Below are positions 1-10,600 of a stretch of 64,000 bases of DNA, in pieces (the stretch's first letter is position 1; every line of letters starts with the position of its first letter). Location: the NCBI GenBank assembly GCA_022984795.1, contig JALIHJ010000030.1:62001-126000 (forward strand). Direction: 5' to 3'. The position numbers and the translations under genes are program-made. The notes under the pieces were generated by a model. That model had not been told where the DNA came from. It was given only the letters and a program-made list of their open reading frames with translations, and did no database searches. Source of the DNA: Fabrea salina. Taxonomy: Eukaryota; Ciliophora; Heterotrichea; Heterotrichida; Fabreidae.

Positions 1-1245
1 GACACGGATTAAGTTAACTATTTCTGCAAAGTTCACTAAAGGGAAGTACTTTTTGGTAATGGGCGAGCTTTTGTTGTAGACTGTAATCATAATGTGGGGT
101 TGGTTGTCTTCAAGAGTGATTGAGCACTGCATCAAGTACATGTTTCCTTCGTAGAGAACTAACTGTCCTATTTCTTGACCAGACTCAGTGTCGAAGTAGC
201 AGTTTCCAGGTTCTATCAAGCACCTGTTTTCGTAGTAGTTAGTGGTTTTTGGTTTGTAGGAAAGTAAGTCTCTTTTGAAAGAAGGCCGGTGAGGAATTTG
301 GGGGTAGTTACTTCCAGGCATTCTGATGAACTTAGTGGGTTCTTGGGGTTTGGTTACAAACACTGAAGAAAGGACTTCGTAATCCTTTTTTTGGAAGGTT
401 TCTACGCTTGAGTTGAGTGAAGAAATGTGACTGCGGATTCTAAAGTCTTTTTTAGTGGAAGCTTTTAAAAGCTGGAGTGACATAGGGTGGTCTTCTCCTA
501 AGAACCTCCTTGCCAGTTGTTGGGCGTGAGTTCTTGACTTTGCAGCTTTTTTTGAGTAGGACTTTCCGTCAAGGCTTTCGAGGGCGTGGATTTTGTGGCT
601 GTAAGCAATGCAGACAAGAATAATTTCTTCCTGGAACCTTTGGTTTTTAACTAACTCGCTTTCAGGAGTGTTTTTAAGCATTTGGTTTACTCTGGGCTGG
701 ATAAGTCTAAGGCAGCTCTTGGCTAAGCTGTAAGCTTCTTGGTAAGCACCGAGTTCAATGAGGACAGCAGATTTGTTCAGCCAAGTAGTAACATTTCCAA
801 TAGGGTTGTTGGCTTTTTTTTCGAGTCTGCCTGCGTTTTCAACGCACTTGTAAGCTTCGTTGAGTTCGCCAAGTTCTTTGCAGGCGTAAGCTGTGTTGTG
901 GTAGACAGTAGCAAGCAAACCTAAGGTTTCAGCAGTCCTTTCCATAGAGTTGAGTAAAGTTTCTGAGCTTTGCAGAAGCAACTTAGCAGTTATGAAGTCC
1001 CGGTGACAAATTTTAGAAACAGCATAGGAATTGCAGGCGTCCCCAAGCAACCACTTCATACTAACAGAAGACTCCGAACTGTCCAGCAAAAACTTAGTGT
1101 CCACAGAAGCTGAGAAATTCACAAGTGTAGTAACGGCTTCTTCAGACTTTTCTTGCTTTTCGTACACTTGTAGCATTTCGCAAGCGTGCTGGGCACAGCA
1201 TATGTGGTTGGGGTTCAGTGGGTGGTAGTGACTTCTACTTTCCAT
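1..1245 (-). CDS. TPR-repeat protein, 3' part cut by window edge
   Basis: The minus strand is open for 415 codons from an ATG at 1245 to the window edge, with no stop. The protein begins MESRSHYHPLNPNHICC. It is rich in helical pairs typical of tetratricopeptide repeats, for example AYACKELGELNEAYKCVENA near residue 120, a second unit around ELGAYQEAYSLA near residue 157, and a third ending in the kinesin-light-chain-like GEDHP near residue 240. After about residue 290 the repeats stop and a non-repeat region with many Tyr and Asn begins. TPR arrays bind partner proteins; no enzyme domain is visible. The specific function is unknown and the C-terminus lies outside the window. It is divergent from the next gene, with 64 bases between start codons. 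Confidence 0.8.
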   Translation of the reverse strand, partial: MESRSHYHPLNPNHICCAQHACEMLQVYEKQEKSEEAVTTLVNFSASVDTKFLLDSSESSVSMKWLLGDACNSYAVSKICHRDFITAKLLLQSSETLLNSMERTAETLGLLATVYHNTAYACKELGELNEAYKCVENAGRLEKKANNPIGNVTTWLNKSAVLIELGAYQEAYSLAKSCLRLIQPRVNQMLKNTPESELVKNQRFQEEIILVCIAYSHKIHALESLDGKSYSKKAAKSRTHAQQLARRFLGEDHPMSLQLLKASTKKDFRIRSHISSLNSSVETFQKKDYEVLSSVFVTKPQEPTKFIRMPGSNYPQIPHRPSFKRDLLSYKPKTTNYYENRCLIEPGNCYFDTESGQEIGQLVLYEGNMYLMQCSITLEDNQPHIMITVYNKSSPITKKYFPLVNFAEIVNLIRV

Positions 1246-1309
1246 TGCAAGTTATAATTTCATATTACATAAAGTAAGATGCCTCGGTATTTTTTTTTGA
1301 GAAGCTAAA

Positions 1310-1663
1310 ATGATGCCAAACGGAAGCATGGACTCTCTTAGCTGCGATCTACACGACTCTAGGAACCGTCGGGGCAAAGGTGAAGGCAAGAAGCGCCTAA
1401 ATGCCAGGGAAGCTAGAGTGCGTAACGAAAAAGCTGCTAAGAGGGAAGAACAAAGCAGAGCAATTCCCAAGGAGGAAAGACAGGAGTACGAACAAATCCA
1501 AGCTTTCCACCAAGCCAAACTTCAAGCCCGCTCTGCTCGGCCTACTCAACCTACTCAGCCCGAGGCTGCTGTACCCAGACCTTCCCAGGCCCAAAAACCC
1601 CAGCTTCCAAGTGGTCAGAGACAAGCCCTTCTCAAATTCATGAAAGACAGCGTTAGTAATTAA
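1310..1663 (+). CDS. small basic Gln/Arg-rich protein, unknown
   Basis: A 117-residue frame beginning with two possible starts (ATGATG; the second at 1313) and ending in TAA. Residues 15-55 are strongly basic and charged (RNRRGKGEGKKRLNAREARV and a following Lys/Glu helix), followed by a Pro/Gln/Ala-rich stretch and a short helical tail ending LLKFMKDSVSN. Codon choice resembles that of neighbouring real genes. Competing frames on both strands here are shorter and lack this coherent charge pattern. The N-terminal helix resembles RNA- or ribosome-associated small proteins, but I do not recognise the family. It ends 11 bases before the end of the convergent giant gene. Confidence 0.6.
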   Translation: MMPNGSMDSLSCDLHDSRNRRGKGEGKKRLNAREARVRNEKAAKREEQSRAIPKEERQEYEQIQAFHQAKLQARSARPTQPTQPEAAVPRPSQAQKPQLPSGQRQALLKFMKDSVSN

Positions 1664-1674
1664 CCATCTTAGTT

Positions 1675-4600
1675 TTAAGGTTTAAGTTTTTTTCGGGCTG
1701 AATTAAGCCAACTCAAAGCTAGTTGTTTAGTGGTTTCTTTCAGTTGAGGTTTAAAGTATACTTTTGGTTTTTTGTGGTTCTGTGCTGAGTGGTAGTTGAA
1801 CTCTTGGCACTTTTTAAGACAAACAAGACAAATAGTTCTGAAGTGGGCATTCTGGTCCACATAAGCTATCCACTTTTGTCTGTTCCAGTTTTTGCGGAGT
1901 GAATCTTCCTGAGTTATGTTTATGAACCTGAAAAACATTGCTTCTATGTTTTCTATCATTTGGCACTGAAGTCCAAACCTACTTTTGCAGAGAATGCACC
2001 TTTCTTTTAGGTTTTTAGTGAGCACAGTGTCGATCTGGGCCTGCAAGTCACGGTTACGCTTGGCTCTTGCAACCCAGTACTTAAGGATGCTTTTAGCAGA
2101 GCCACTTACTTCTAAAGGTGGTGCTTCGCTATGCATCTGGGAGAGTTCAGTTGGTTCAGAGGGTTCTTCTAAGTCACCGAACATTTTGCTGAACTTGCTA
2201 AGAATAAGGCCTTTCTGGTACTCCAGAGTTCTTGGAGTAAAAACAGACTCTAAGTTGTCCTGGAGCCACTCTAAGTTGACTTCCAAGAACTTCTGGCGAA
2301 TTTCTGGGCTAGTAAGTCGGTCAGAGTTTAAGTCACGCTTGATCATTTCGTCTTTGGCTTTGAGGATTTCTACTTGGTTCCAGTTAGGTATTTTGGGGAC
2401 GGGTTGGTACTTCGGTTGGGGATTATAGATTTCATTGAACAGTTCGTTGAGTTGGTCGATTCTGTTTTCTTTTTCTTCTTCTTCAGAGTCTTCTTCTTCG
2501 AAAACTGGGACTTGCTGGGCCTGGTTACTTCCTATTCCCCATATACCTATTTTTTTGCCTAGTTTGATACTCAAAAAGTGAAACAGTACACACAGCCCCA
2601 ATACAAGAAGCACTACAGGGATTAAAGCTTTGTCGTCGAAGATGTTATACTCTTTGTTGATGATCACAGCTTGGACTCCTAGTATGCAGATCATAATGGC
2701 AGAAGTGTAAATAGTGCAGATAAAGAAGAACTGGGAGCTAAAGCACATTCGGTAAAGAGTTCGGTTTTTTTCTTCAATTACGTTGTCGTGCAAGTAGTCG
2801 AAGCCTGACCAACTAGTGTTTCTGTTTTTGAACTTGTAGTTCATGTAGTCCAAAAAGTCATGAATTGCCCACCCGTTATAGTACTCGTTGCAGTTGTGCA
2901 GAAACACGTCCATCACTAACTGGAAAGGCAGAATCATTATTGAAAACAAAAAGTACAGGTCAAAGTCTTCTTTCATGATTTCGTAGTTAGCAGCTATTTG
3001 GGTCGTGTCGTAGAAGTTCCAAATTATGCCTATGAAGATGGGCGAGTAAAGAATCACTATAAGGTCGTTGGCGTAGTTTTGGTAAGCTTCTAGTAAGGGT
3101 TCAACTTCTTGTTCAGGCGGGAGTTCTAAACTAGTGTTGGATTCTTGTGGAGGAGTTGGTTCTATTTTTTCTAGAGTAACTGATTCTGAATCGCTTGCAG
3201 ATCCTTCGTATTCCTCGTAAACTAAGTGTTCTGAAGACTCTTCAATTTCTTCTTCGATTTCAAAAGGTTTTTCTTTAGGTTTTTTTCCGCGTTTGAAACT
3301 CTTCATGAGTTTCTTGACTTCAGAAACACTTGAAACTACTTTTTTAACGTTTTTCCCAGCATTTTCGATGTTTTCTGTGATCCAGTTAACTACAAAGTCT
3401 AGGTAGAGTCTGCTCATAATCATCATCAAATACTCTACGAAGTAAGCCAACACAAACTCTACAAAGTCGCCTGCTCCGAAGGTAACCAAGCCTTGGATGA
3501 TCCCTATTGACTGAGCAAAAGGCGACACCAAAAGGTTATCTTTAAGCATAACTAGTGCAAAGTACTCAAAAACCTTACCCAGCACCACTAGCATAGCAAT
3601 CATAGTCCAAATGTTTTCTCCGTAAAACTCAGAAAACGAAAACTGCAGAAGCAGTATTCCCAAAACGATCAGAATCACCGTGAGAAAAACCAAGTTAGCT
3701 CTTTTCCACTTGTCAATGTGCCAAACGTTCCCCATGTGGTCTTCCTCAACTTCTTGTTTCTTCTCTGAAGGAATCAAAATACTCGACCCAAGTAAAATCA
3801 AATAAGAACCCACCATCAAAAGACCCACTCCTACCCTGGCGTACTTGGCACCTTCTAAACTTCCTTGATACTCAGTTCCGTAGGTGGGAGTGAGTTCTCC
3901 AAATATACCTGACTTCATTTCTTGTGAAATGGGGATGTCAAACAAGTTCCCCATAACGAAAATAGAAACTAAGGTCAGCACAAGCACTATAGGCGTCATG
4001 GCGTAAAAGATTCCTTTTAAAGGCGCAGGAGTCATCATAGCTAAGTAAGTCCAGAACTTAAACTTAGGAACTGGCTTTATCCTCGTAAGCACTCTGTGGT
4101 AAATCAGCAGTATCACACAGTACACCACACTCGTCACTCCAACAATGAAGTTGATTCCCATGTAAAAGTCAACTCCAAATATAAACCTGTTCATAAGTTC
4201 TCTGTGGTTAAGGGCTCTGTAGTTGATAGACAGTTTGTAACTAACAGTTTCTTGGCCATCCCTTTCAGGTATACTTAATTCTTTGAACTCCAAAAAGTAC
4301 ACACTGGCTTCAATGATTCTCTTGGTGCTTTGGTCGATTTGGTGGTAAAAGATCTCAAGGTTGATGTGAGTGGGCAAGTTGTAAGTAGACCCCTGGGTTT
4401 GCAGAACCACTGGAACTAACTCGCTAGTTATGGTTCCGCTTATAAGGTCTTCTGAGTTTACTGGATCTGCGTACAAGTAAAACAGTTCAGACCCAGCTTC
4501 CATTTCGAACCACCTACTGAGGGGCAGGGTCTCTGAAGGTACTTCGTCGTATATGCACTCAACTTCTACGTTCTCGCACTTGTCAGCTTTGGGAACAAAC

Positions 4601-7600
4601 CCGAAACTAAGCAAAGGGACTGGTTCTGTTTCTTTTTGAGGCACTAAAGTGCATTCTGTGTAAAGCTCCAAAACTGCCCAAATAGGAATGTAAGTGTCGA
4701 AGCCTTTGCAGTTTGAAAAGTAAGGCAAGTAAGGAAGGACAACTTCTTCACGGCCTTGCCAGTAGTTCGAATTAGGCATGAACCAGTTCACTCCTGTTTG
4801 CTTTCGATGTGCCAAAAGGTTTGCTCTGTGAGGACTCTGTGAAAAGGCCAGTAAGTGGTTTGGCATGGTCAAGTTTGAGTTGAGGGGAGGAACATTAAAA
4901 GGCAAGGCTACATTTGGTGTTATTGCTGATAAAAATGTGTCTTTTGTTCCATAATTAGCTCTTTGGGGAGTGAAAACTTCTACACTAGTAGTGTTTTCAA
5001 ACAGTTTTACGTAAGAATGAAACAGTCCATTGTATACCAGGATGTCCACTTTGAATTCTAGGGCTTCCCATGCGAACACAGAGAACTCTAAAACAGCTGA
5101 CTTAAACACCGTTTCATTCAAAAATGCTTGTGGCATATCTGCAGGTTCCACTTCTTCCGCAACTTCGTCTTTAACTGTAAAGCTGATGGCCCAGTTAACT
5201 CCGTAACTAAAACTGTCCTCTAAATTTAAGTGCCTCAAGTCCAAAGTAACTAAGGCTACTTCTCTTGAATCCAGTTTAAACACTTTGCTAGCGTTGCCTT
5301 TGTAGTTGGCATTCCTAATTAAGTCCTCTCTAATGGGGTCTACCTTTATCAAGTAGTTGCCTCTTCGGTAGTCTTCTTTCGCGTTACACTGAAGCAAAGT
5401 TTCTCTTCCGTTGGTGTTGTCTCTCCCTGTTCCTTGAGGGCACATAGTTGGAGGAATTTCCTCCGAGGTAGTGTTTTCGGCACCCGCAAAGAACTCGGAG
5501 TAGTCAAAAGTACCAGGAGGGCAGTAAGCAAACTCAGGACAAGGGTTTAAGTACTGGTTTCTCTCAGCTGTTCCTTTACCGCAGAAAAACCCAGCTTCAC
5601 AGGGCCTGTTGTACTTAGTTTGAGGAGACACTCCTTCTCCGCACACAAACCCAGAAGGGCACTTTTCATGCAACGAAACGGTTGCAGCCTCTTCACAAAC
5701 TTCGCCCTGCAAACAAGTTTCTGAAAGCGTAGAGTTGTAGTACCCTGCAGAACTGCAGATTCTGCCTGCAGGACAAGGCAAGCACTCGTGCACGTAAACC
5801 AAGCCTAAGTCAAACGACCAAGTTCCTCTAGGGCACTCAATGCACTGGTTCGAAGACAAGTAGTCTCTGTACTGACCTTCTCTGCAAACTTCAGGCCAGA
5901 TTGTAGCTATGTTGTTGCACTCGTAACCACTAGGACACTTAATGCACTCTGAAGTGTTGTTTCCGTTTGCAAAGTAACCTGGAGAGCAAGCTTTTTGTTG
6001 GGTGTTTCCAGGAAAAGTAGTTATATAGCCAGGCGAAGTAGCTATGGGTTCAGAAGTACCCTCTGGACAGTATGAACCTTCTGGACATAGTCCTGTGCCC
6101 TGAGGAGTGCTTGAGCCTTGCTCACAGTAAGTGCCTGTGTTGCATACATAAGCAGATTTTCCGTCTGTGCCTACTTCTGGAGAAGCAGTTCCCTCTAAGC
6201 AAAACACACCTTTAGGGCATATTTGGGGCATCTTCATCCTAGTGAGTTGTTCTAGCCAAAAGTCAATTAAGGCCTGGTCTTCAGTGTCTTCAAAGTAAAC
6301 TGCAGTTCTTAAAAGGTTCCTTCCTGGGTTTTGAGGCAACTTATAGAGTCCCAGTCCATTGACCTGGTCTTGCTTCATTTGTTCAGCTTGGGATTCAAAC
6401 TTTTTACTTATTGAAAGTATAAAGTCTTTGACCATAGTAGGGTTCCAACAGCATAGGTTTTGAGAAGTAAAGTTAAATTCTTCTAAGTCCTGGGAGTAAT
6501 TTTCAGAGTCAGTTTCCTTGAGTAAAATGTACTCTTTACAAAAGTCGGGGTCAGATGCTTCTTCTTGGGATATCACTGTGCAGGGTCTTTCAGTTAGGTT
6601 TGTTTCAACTCCTTCAGTGCAGTAGTAACCAGCTGTGCACAGAGTTTGGGCTTCTTGAATTCCCTCAGTGTTACAAATGTACCCTGGAGGACAGACGTTT
6701 GGACTTGTCATAGCTTGGTCTGGACAAATGTATCCTAGTGGGCATACTGTGCAGTTTGACTGGGTTTTAAAAGAATTGTAAGTTCCAGGAGGGCACTTTC
6801 TAGGTTCCTTGTTGTAGTAACTAGGGCAATAGTGCCCTTCTGGACATTCGTTAATGCTAGTGCCCGAGCAGTAGTAGCCAGGCGGACAGCCAGTAACTCC
6901 AAATTCAGTTTGACTGCCTTCTAAACACAAAAACCCATCTAAACAGTTCCTTGAGGTTCCAGAGTTGCAAAAACTACCTTCAGGACATAAGGTAGGGTGG
7001 GTTCCATAGTTGTTGAGAGGACTTAGGTACTGAGTGCCTTCAGAACACAAGAATCCTGAGGGGCATTCTTGAGTTGGGTAAACAGTTGAGTGGAGTTGAC
7101 ATACCATCTGCTCAGGGCAGTTTAAAGGCTCATGGAGTCCAGTGGTGTTGCAGTAGAAACCTGGAGGACAAGGTTTGCAGAAAAACTGGCCCTCAAAGTT
7201 CTGATAAGTTCCTTCTGGGCATTCCTGTGGCTGGTACCAAGTCTGCAAGGTGCAGTAATGTCCTTTAGGGCACAACTTCAAAGACTCATCCCTACAGTCT
7301 ATTCCTTCTCTGCAACTTTGGATGTAAACGAACTCTGCTGAACTTGAAGAGTACTGCTGGGAGTCAGAAGTAACCCTGATTCTAGCTTTCATAGGAAACA
7401 AAACTTGGGGAGTTCTGCATAAAATCTCGCGTGAGTTAACATACTCAGCAGTGACAATGTGGGTGTTTTCTTTAAGAGCTGAGTAAGCGTCGTAGTCCAC
7501 GTCAAAGTAACAAAGCAGTTCAGAGCCTTTTTGGTGGTGTAGTGTGTTGAGTCTAACAGCAGTTCCTCCCTGGACCTTTCCAATATAGGGTTGTGAAGCA

Positions 7601-10600
7601 TAAACTATAACTTGCTCATCGTAAGAAAGTTTGTAAGACTTCTGAAAGTGCACTGAGTCTAAGGAAACTTCCAACTCAGGAGAAGAGTTCGACAAAGAAG
7701 GCACTACACAAGTGATCTGGTCACTTGACACTGCACGCCAGGAGGTTTCTACTCCTCCTACTTTGCACACTATGTAAGAAGAGTCCACTAAGTTCTTGAC
7801 AGTTGCTGTGACTAGGGTGTTTGTGATTGTTTGGTTTGGGGAAACTAAGTCTATAATTGGGTCAGGGTAAACTTGCAAGTTAGTGACTTCAGGAAAGGAC
7901 TCAAAGTTTTGGAGGTTAGAAGTCAACTCAATAGACACCTTGGATTCAAGAATAGTTTCTGGCAGAGAACACTTTATTTCTTCCTGGGATACAAACTGCG
8001 TGGGTCTTATTTCTGAGTTTACTCTGCAGGCAGTGCTTTCTACAAAGTTGCTTCCGTAAAGGGTAACTTCAGTGTTCCCAGAAGTAAACAGAAAAGGAGG
8101 CTGCACTCTTTCAACAAGCATGTCCTTAATGTACTCAAACTTAAGGTCCCCAGTAAAGTCTTGGCCGTTTTCAGAAAGGTCAACAGCTACAACTCCAGAA
8201 TCATAAACTTTAGGAGAGGTGCACTTAACTTTATCTTGGTCTTTCTGATCAACTTCTACAACCACACTTCCGAACCTACAGTTAACCGTGTTTTCTAGGT
8301 TTTTTCCAAATATAGTAACTTGAGTGTTTCCTTCGCCAGGGCCTAGACCAGGTTCTAGTGAGGTCACTTGTATGTCGTTTAAGTATTCAAACTCAAAGCT
8401 GTTGGATTCCTCCTGCATGTTACTTGACAGCTTTACTTGGTACTTTTGGTAAACCTTGCTAGGAGCTTCGCACAAGCGAGCAGATTCGCTTAAGTAAAAA
8501 GCAGGCACCCAAGTTCCTCCGAAGTTGCAGTACCAACAACAGTACTCACTGAAGTTACTTCCTCCAACTTCCACTAAAGTTCCGCCTCTAGAGGGGCCTT
8601 TACTCACTGAAAGCGAAGTTAAACTAGGTGTTGGAAAATACTTAAAAGTAACAGAACTCCAGTCCCAAGCTGTATAGATAAGCTGGTCGACTTCTAGTCT
8701 CACTTGGACCTCACCTTCTCCTTCTGGAGAAGTGCAAACTATTCCTTCTTGGGTTTTTTGTCCTTCAACTGCTGAGTTTCCGAACAAGCATTTTATTTCA
8801 GAGGACACAAAGCTAAAAGACCCCTTAAGAGTTACCTTGGTTCCTCCAGCTTCGCTACCTGAATTGGGAGACAAGCTGTACTCTAAAAGCTCTAAGAACT
8901 CAAATTCTGCCGATTTTTTAGTGAACAACCAGTTGTTCACTTCTAGAGAAAAAGAAACCTTTCCTGGGTTGTGGTTAGGTATTTGGCACTCAAGCTCGGA
9001 GTAACTATTAACCTTAGCTGGCGACTTTTTGTCTCCAAAAACACAGTAAATGTCTTCCTGGAAACCACTTCCGTAAACAGTCAGAGTGTCCCCTCCTATA
9101 TGTGGTCCACCATAAAAGCTCAGTTTTCCTATGAAAGGAGCTGGGTAAACCTTTACAAGTATTTCTTCAGAAAAGTTTTGCCCATCATTTGAAGCTTTGA
9201 TAGAGATCTTTTTAGATGGGTTGTGTTGTAGCACTTCATAAGGAACGTATGCTAAGCTGCTTGAAATGTACTCAGCTTTAATCCTGTTTTGGCCAAGTTC
9301 AACAACCAAGGACTCAGAAAACCCAGAGCCATGCAGGTAAAATGGATTGCTAATGGAGTCAATAAAGATTCCAGGAGAAGTGCTTGAAACTTGAGGAGTG
9401 CCAACTGGAGTTAAAGAGACTTCTGGAGAAAAAGACAAGTCTAGGTTTTGTACTTGGAGCTCAACAACATCCTCTTCGCCTAAGCTTGGGGACTGACAGT
9501 TTACTTGAGTTTCTGAAATGTAAGTTGCAGTGGTTTCTAGAGTAGTTTCGTTTAGCTTCCATCTACACTTAGGCGCTAGTTTTTCGTAAGTGAGGCTTTG
9601 AAAGTTGCTTCCGACTAGAGTTACAAGGGTTGGGCCTGACCTGTCTACTACAGAAGGACTGAATTCTTCTATTTGGATTCCTTCTATGTAAGCAATATTG
9701 TAGTTCGCAAGTTGGTAGTGCCCTTGCAAAACAGTAAGTTTCCCTTGAATCGGCCTTGGCTGAGAAGGCAAGGTGCATTTTAACCCTGAGTCTGAGTTAA
9801 ACGCTTCTACTTCATACTCTTGGTCCAGAGAAAACCTACACTTGTAAGTAGGTCCTAACTCTATGTACTCAGTTTCAATAAAGAATTCGGTTCCTTCCAA
9901 AGCAAACACAGACTGGGAGATTCCTGATAGCCTTGCTTTACGGTACTTGCCTAGCTTAAACTCGCATGTGTTACTAAAAGTCAGTCCGTTAAAAGACAAC
10001 TCAACACAGAACTCTCCAACATCCTTGATTTTAGAAGTTTCGCACAAAAACTCAGAAGGCGAGGTTTGGGTCATTTCTAAGTAAGGATGGTTTCCCCACT
10101 TGCAAAATACACTCTGGAATACTTGAGAAGTTTCTAACGAAACTTGCAAGTCATGGTTTTGGAGTTCTACGAAAGAAGCAGTATAAGCCAAGCTTACTTT
10201 GTTAACAAGGACAGAAGCTTTAGATATAGTTTGCCCGTTTTGAGTGAGTATTGAAAGTTCATGCTGTCCGTCAGAAACACTAGGCAAGCACTTAATAGAG
10301 TAGTTGTCCCAAGTTGCTTGGAACTTATTTGAATCTACATAGCACTCAATAGTTTCTAGAATGCTGCCTTGGTAAACAATTTCAAGTTCTTCTGTAACAA
10401 ACACTTTGGGAATCACTGCTAAGAGTTCTATTTTGGGAGAAGCTTTTAAAGCAAAAGGCCTTGAAACTTGGAAGTCTTCTGAGTCAAGCAAAGTCACTGA
10501 AAAGTCAGAAGTTAAGTTTTGTGGGCCTTGGCATGTGCCTTCTTTGTCTGAAACTAAGTTGATTACGTACTTTTCTCCGTTGCTGAAAAGACACTGTATT

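Noticed and set aside
1252-1624. Minus-strand frames opposite the small basic gene at 1310
   Set aside because: Shorter, odd composition, and no family; the plus-strand frame has coherent charge pattern and better codon use.
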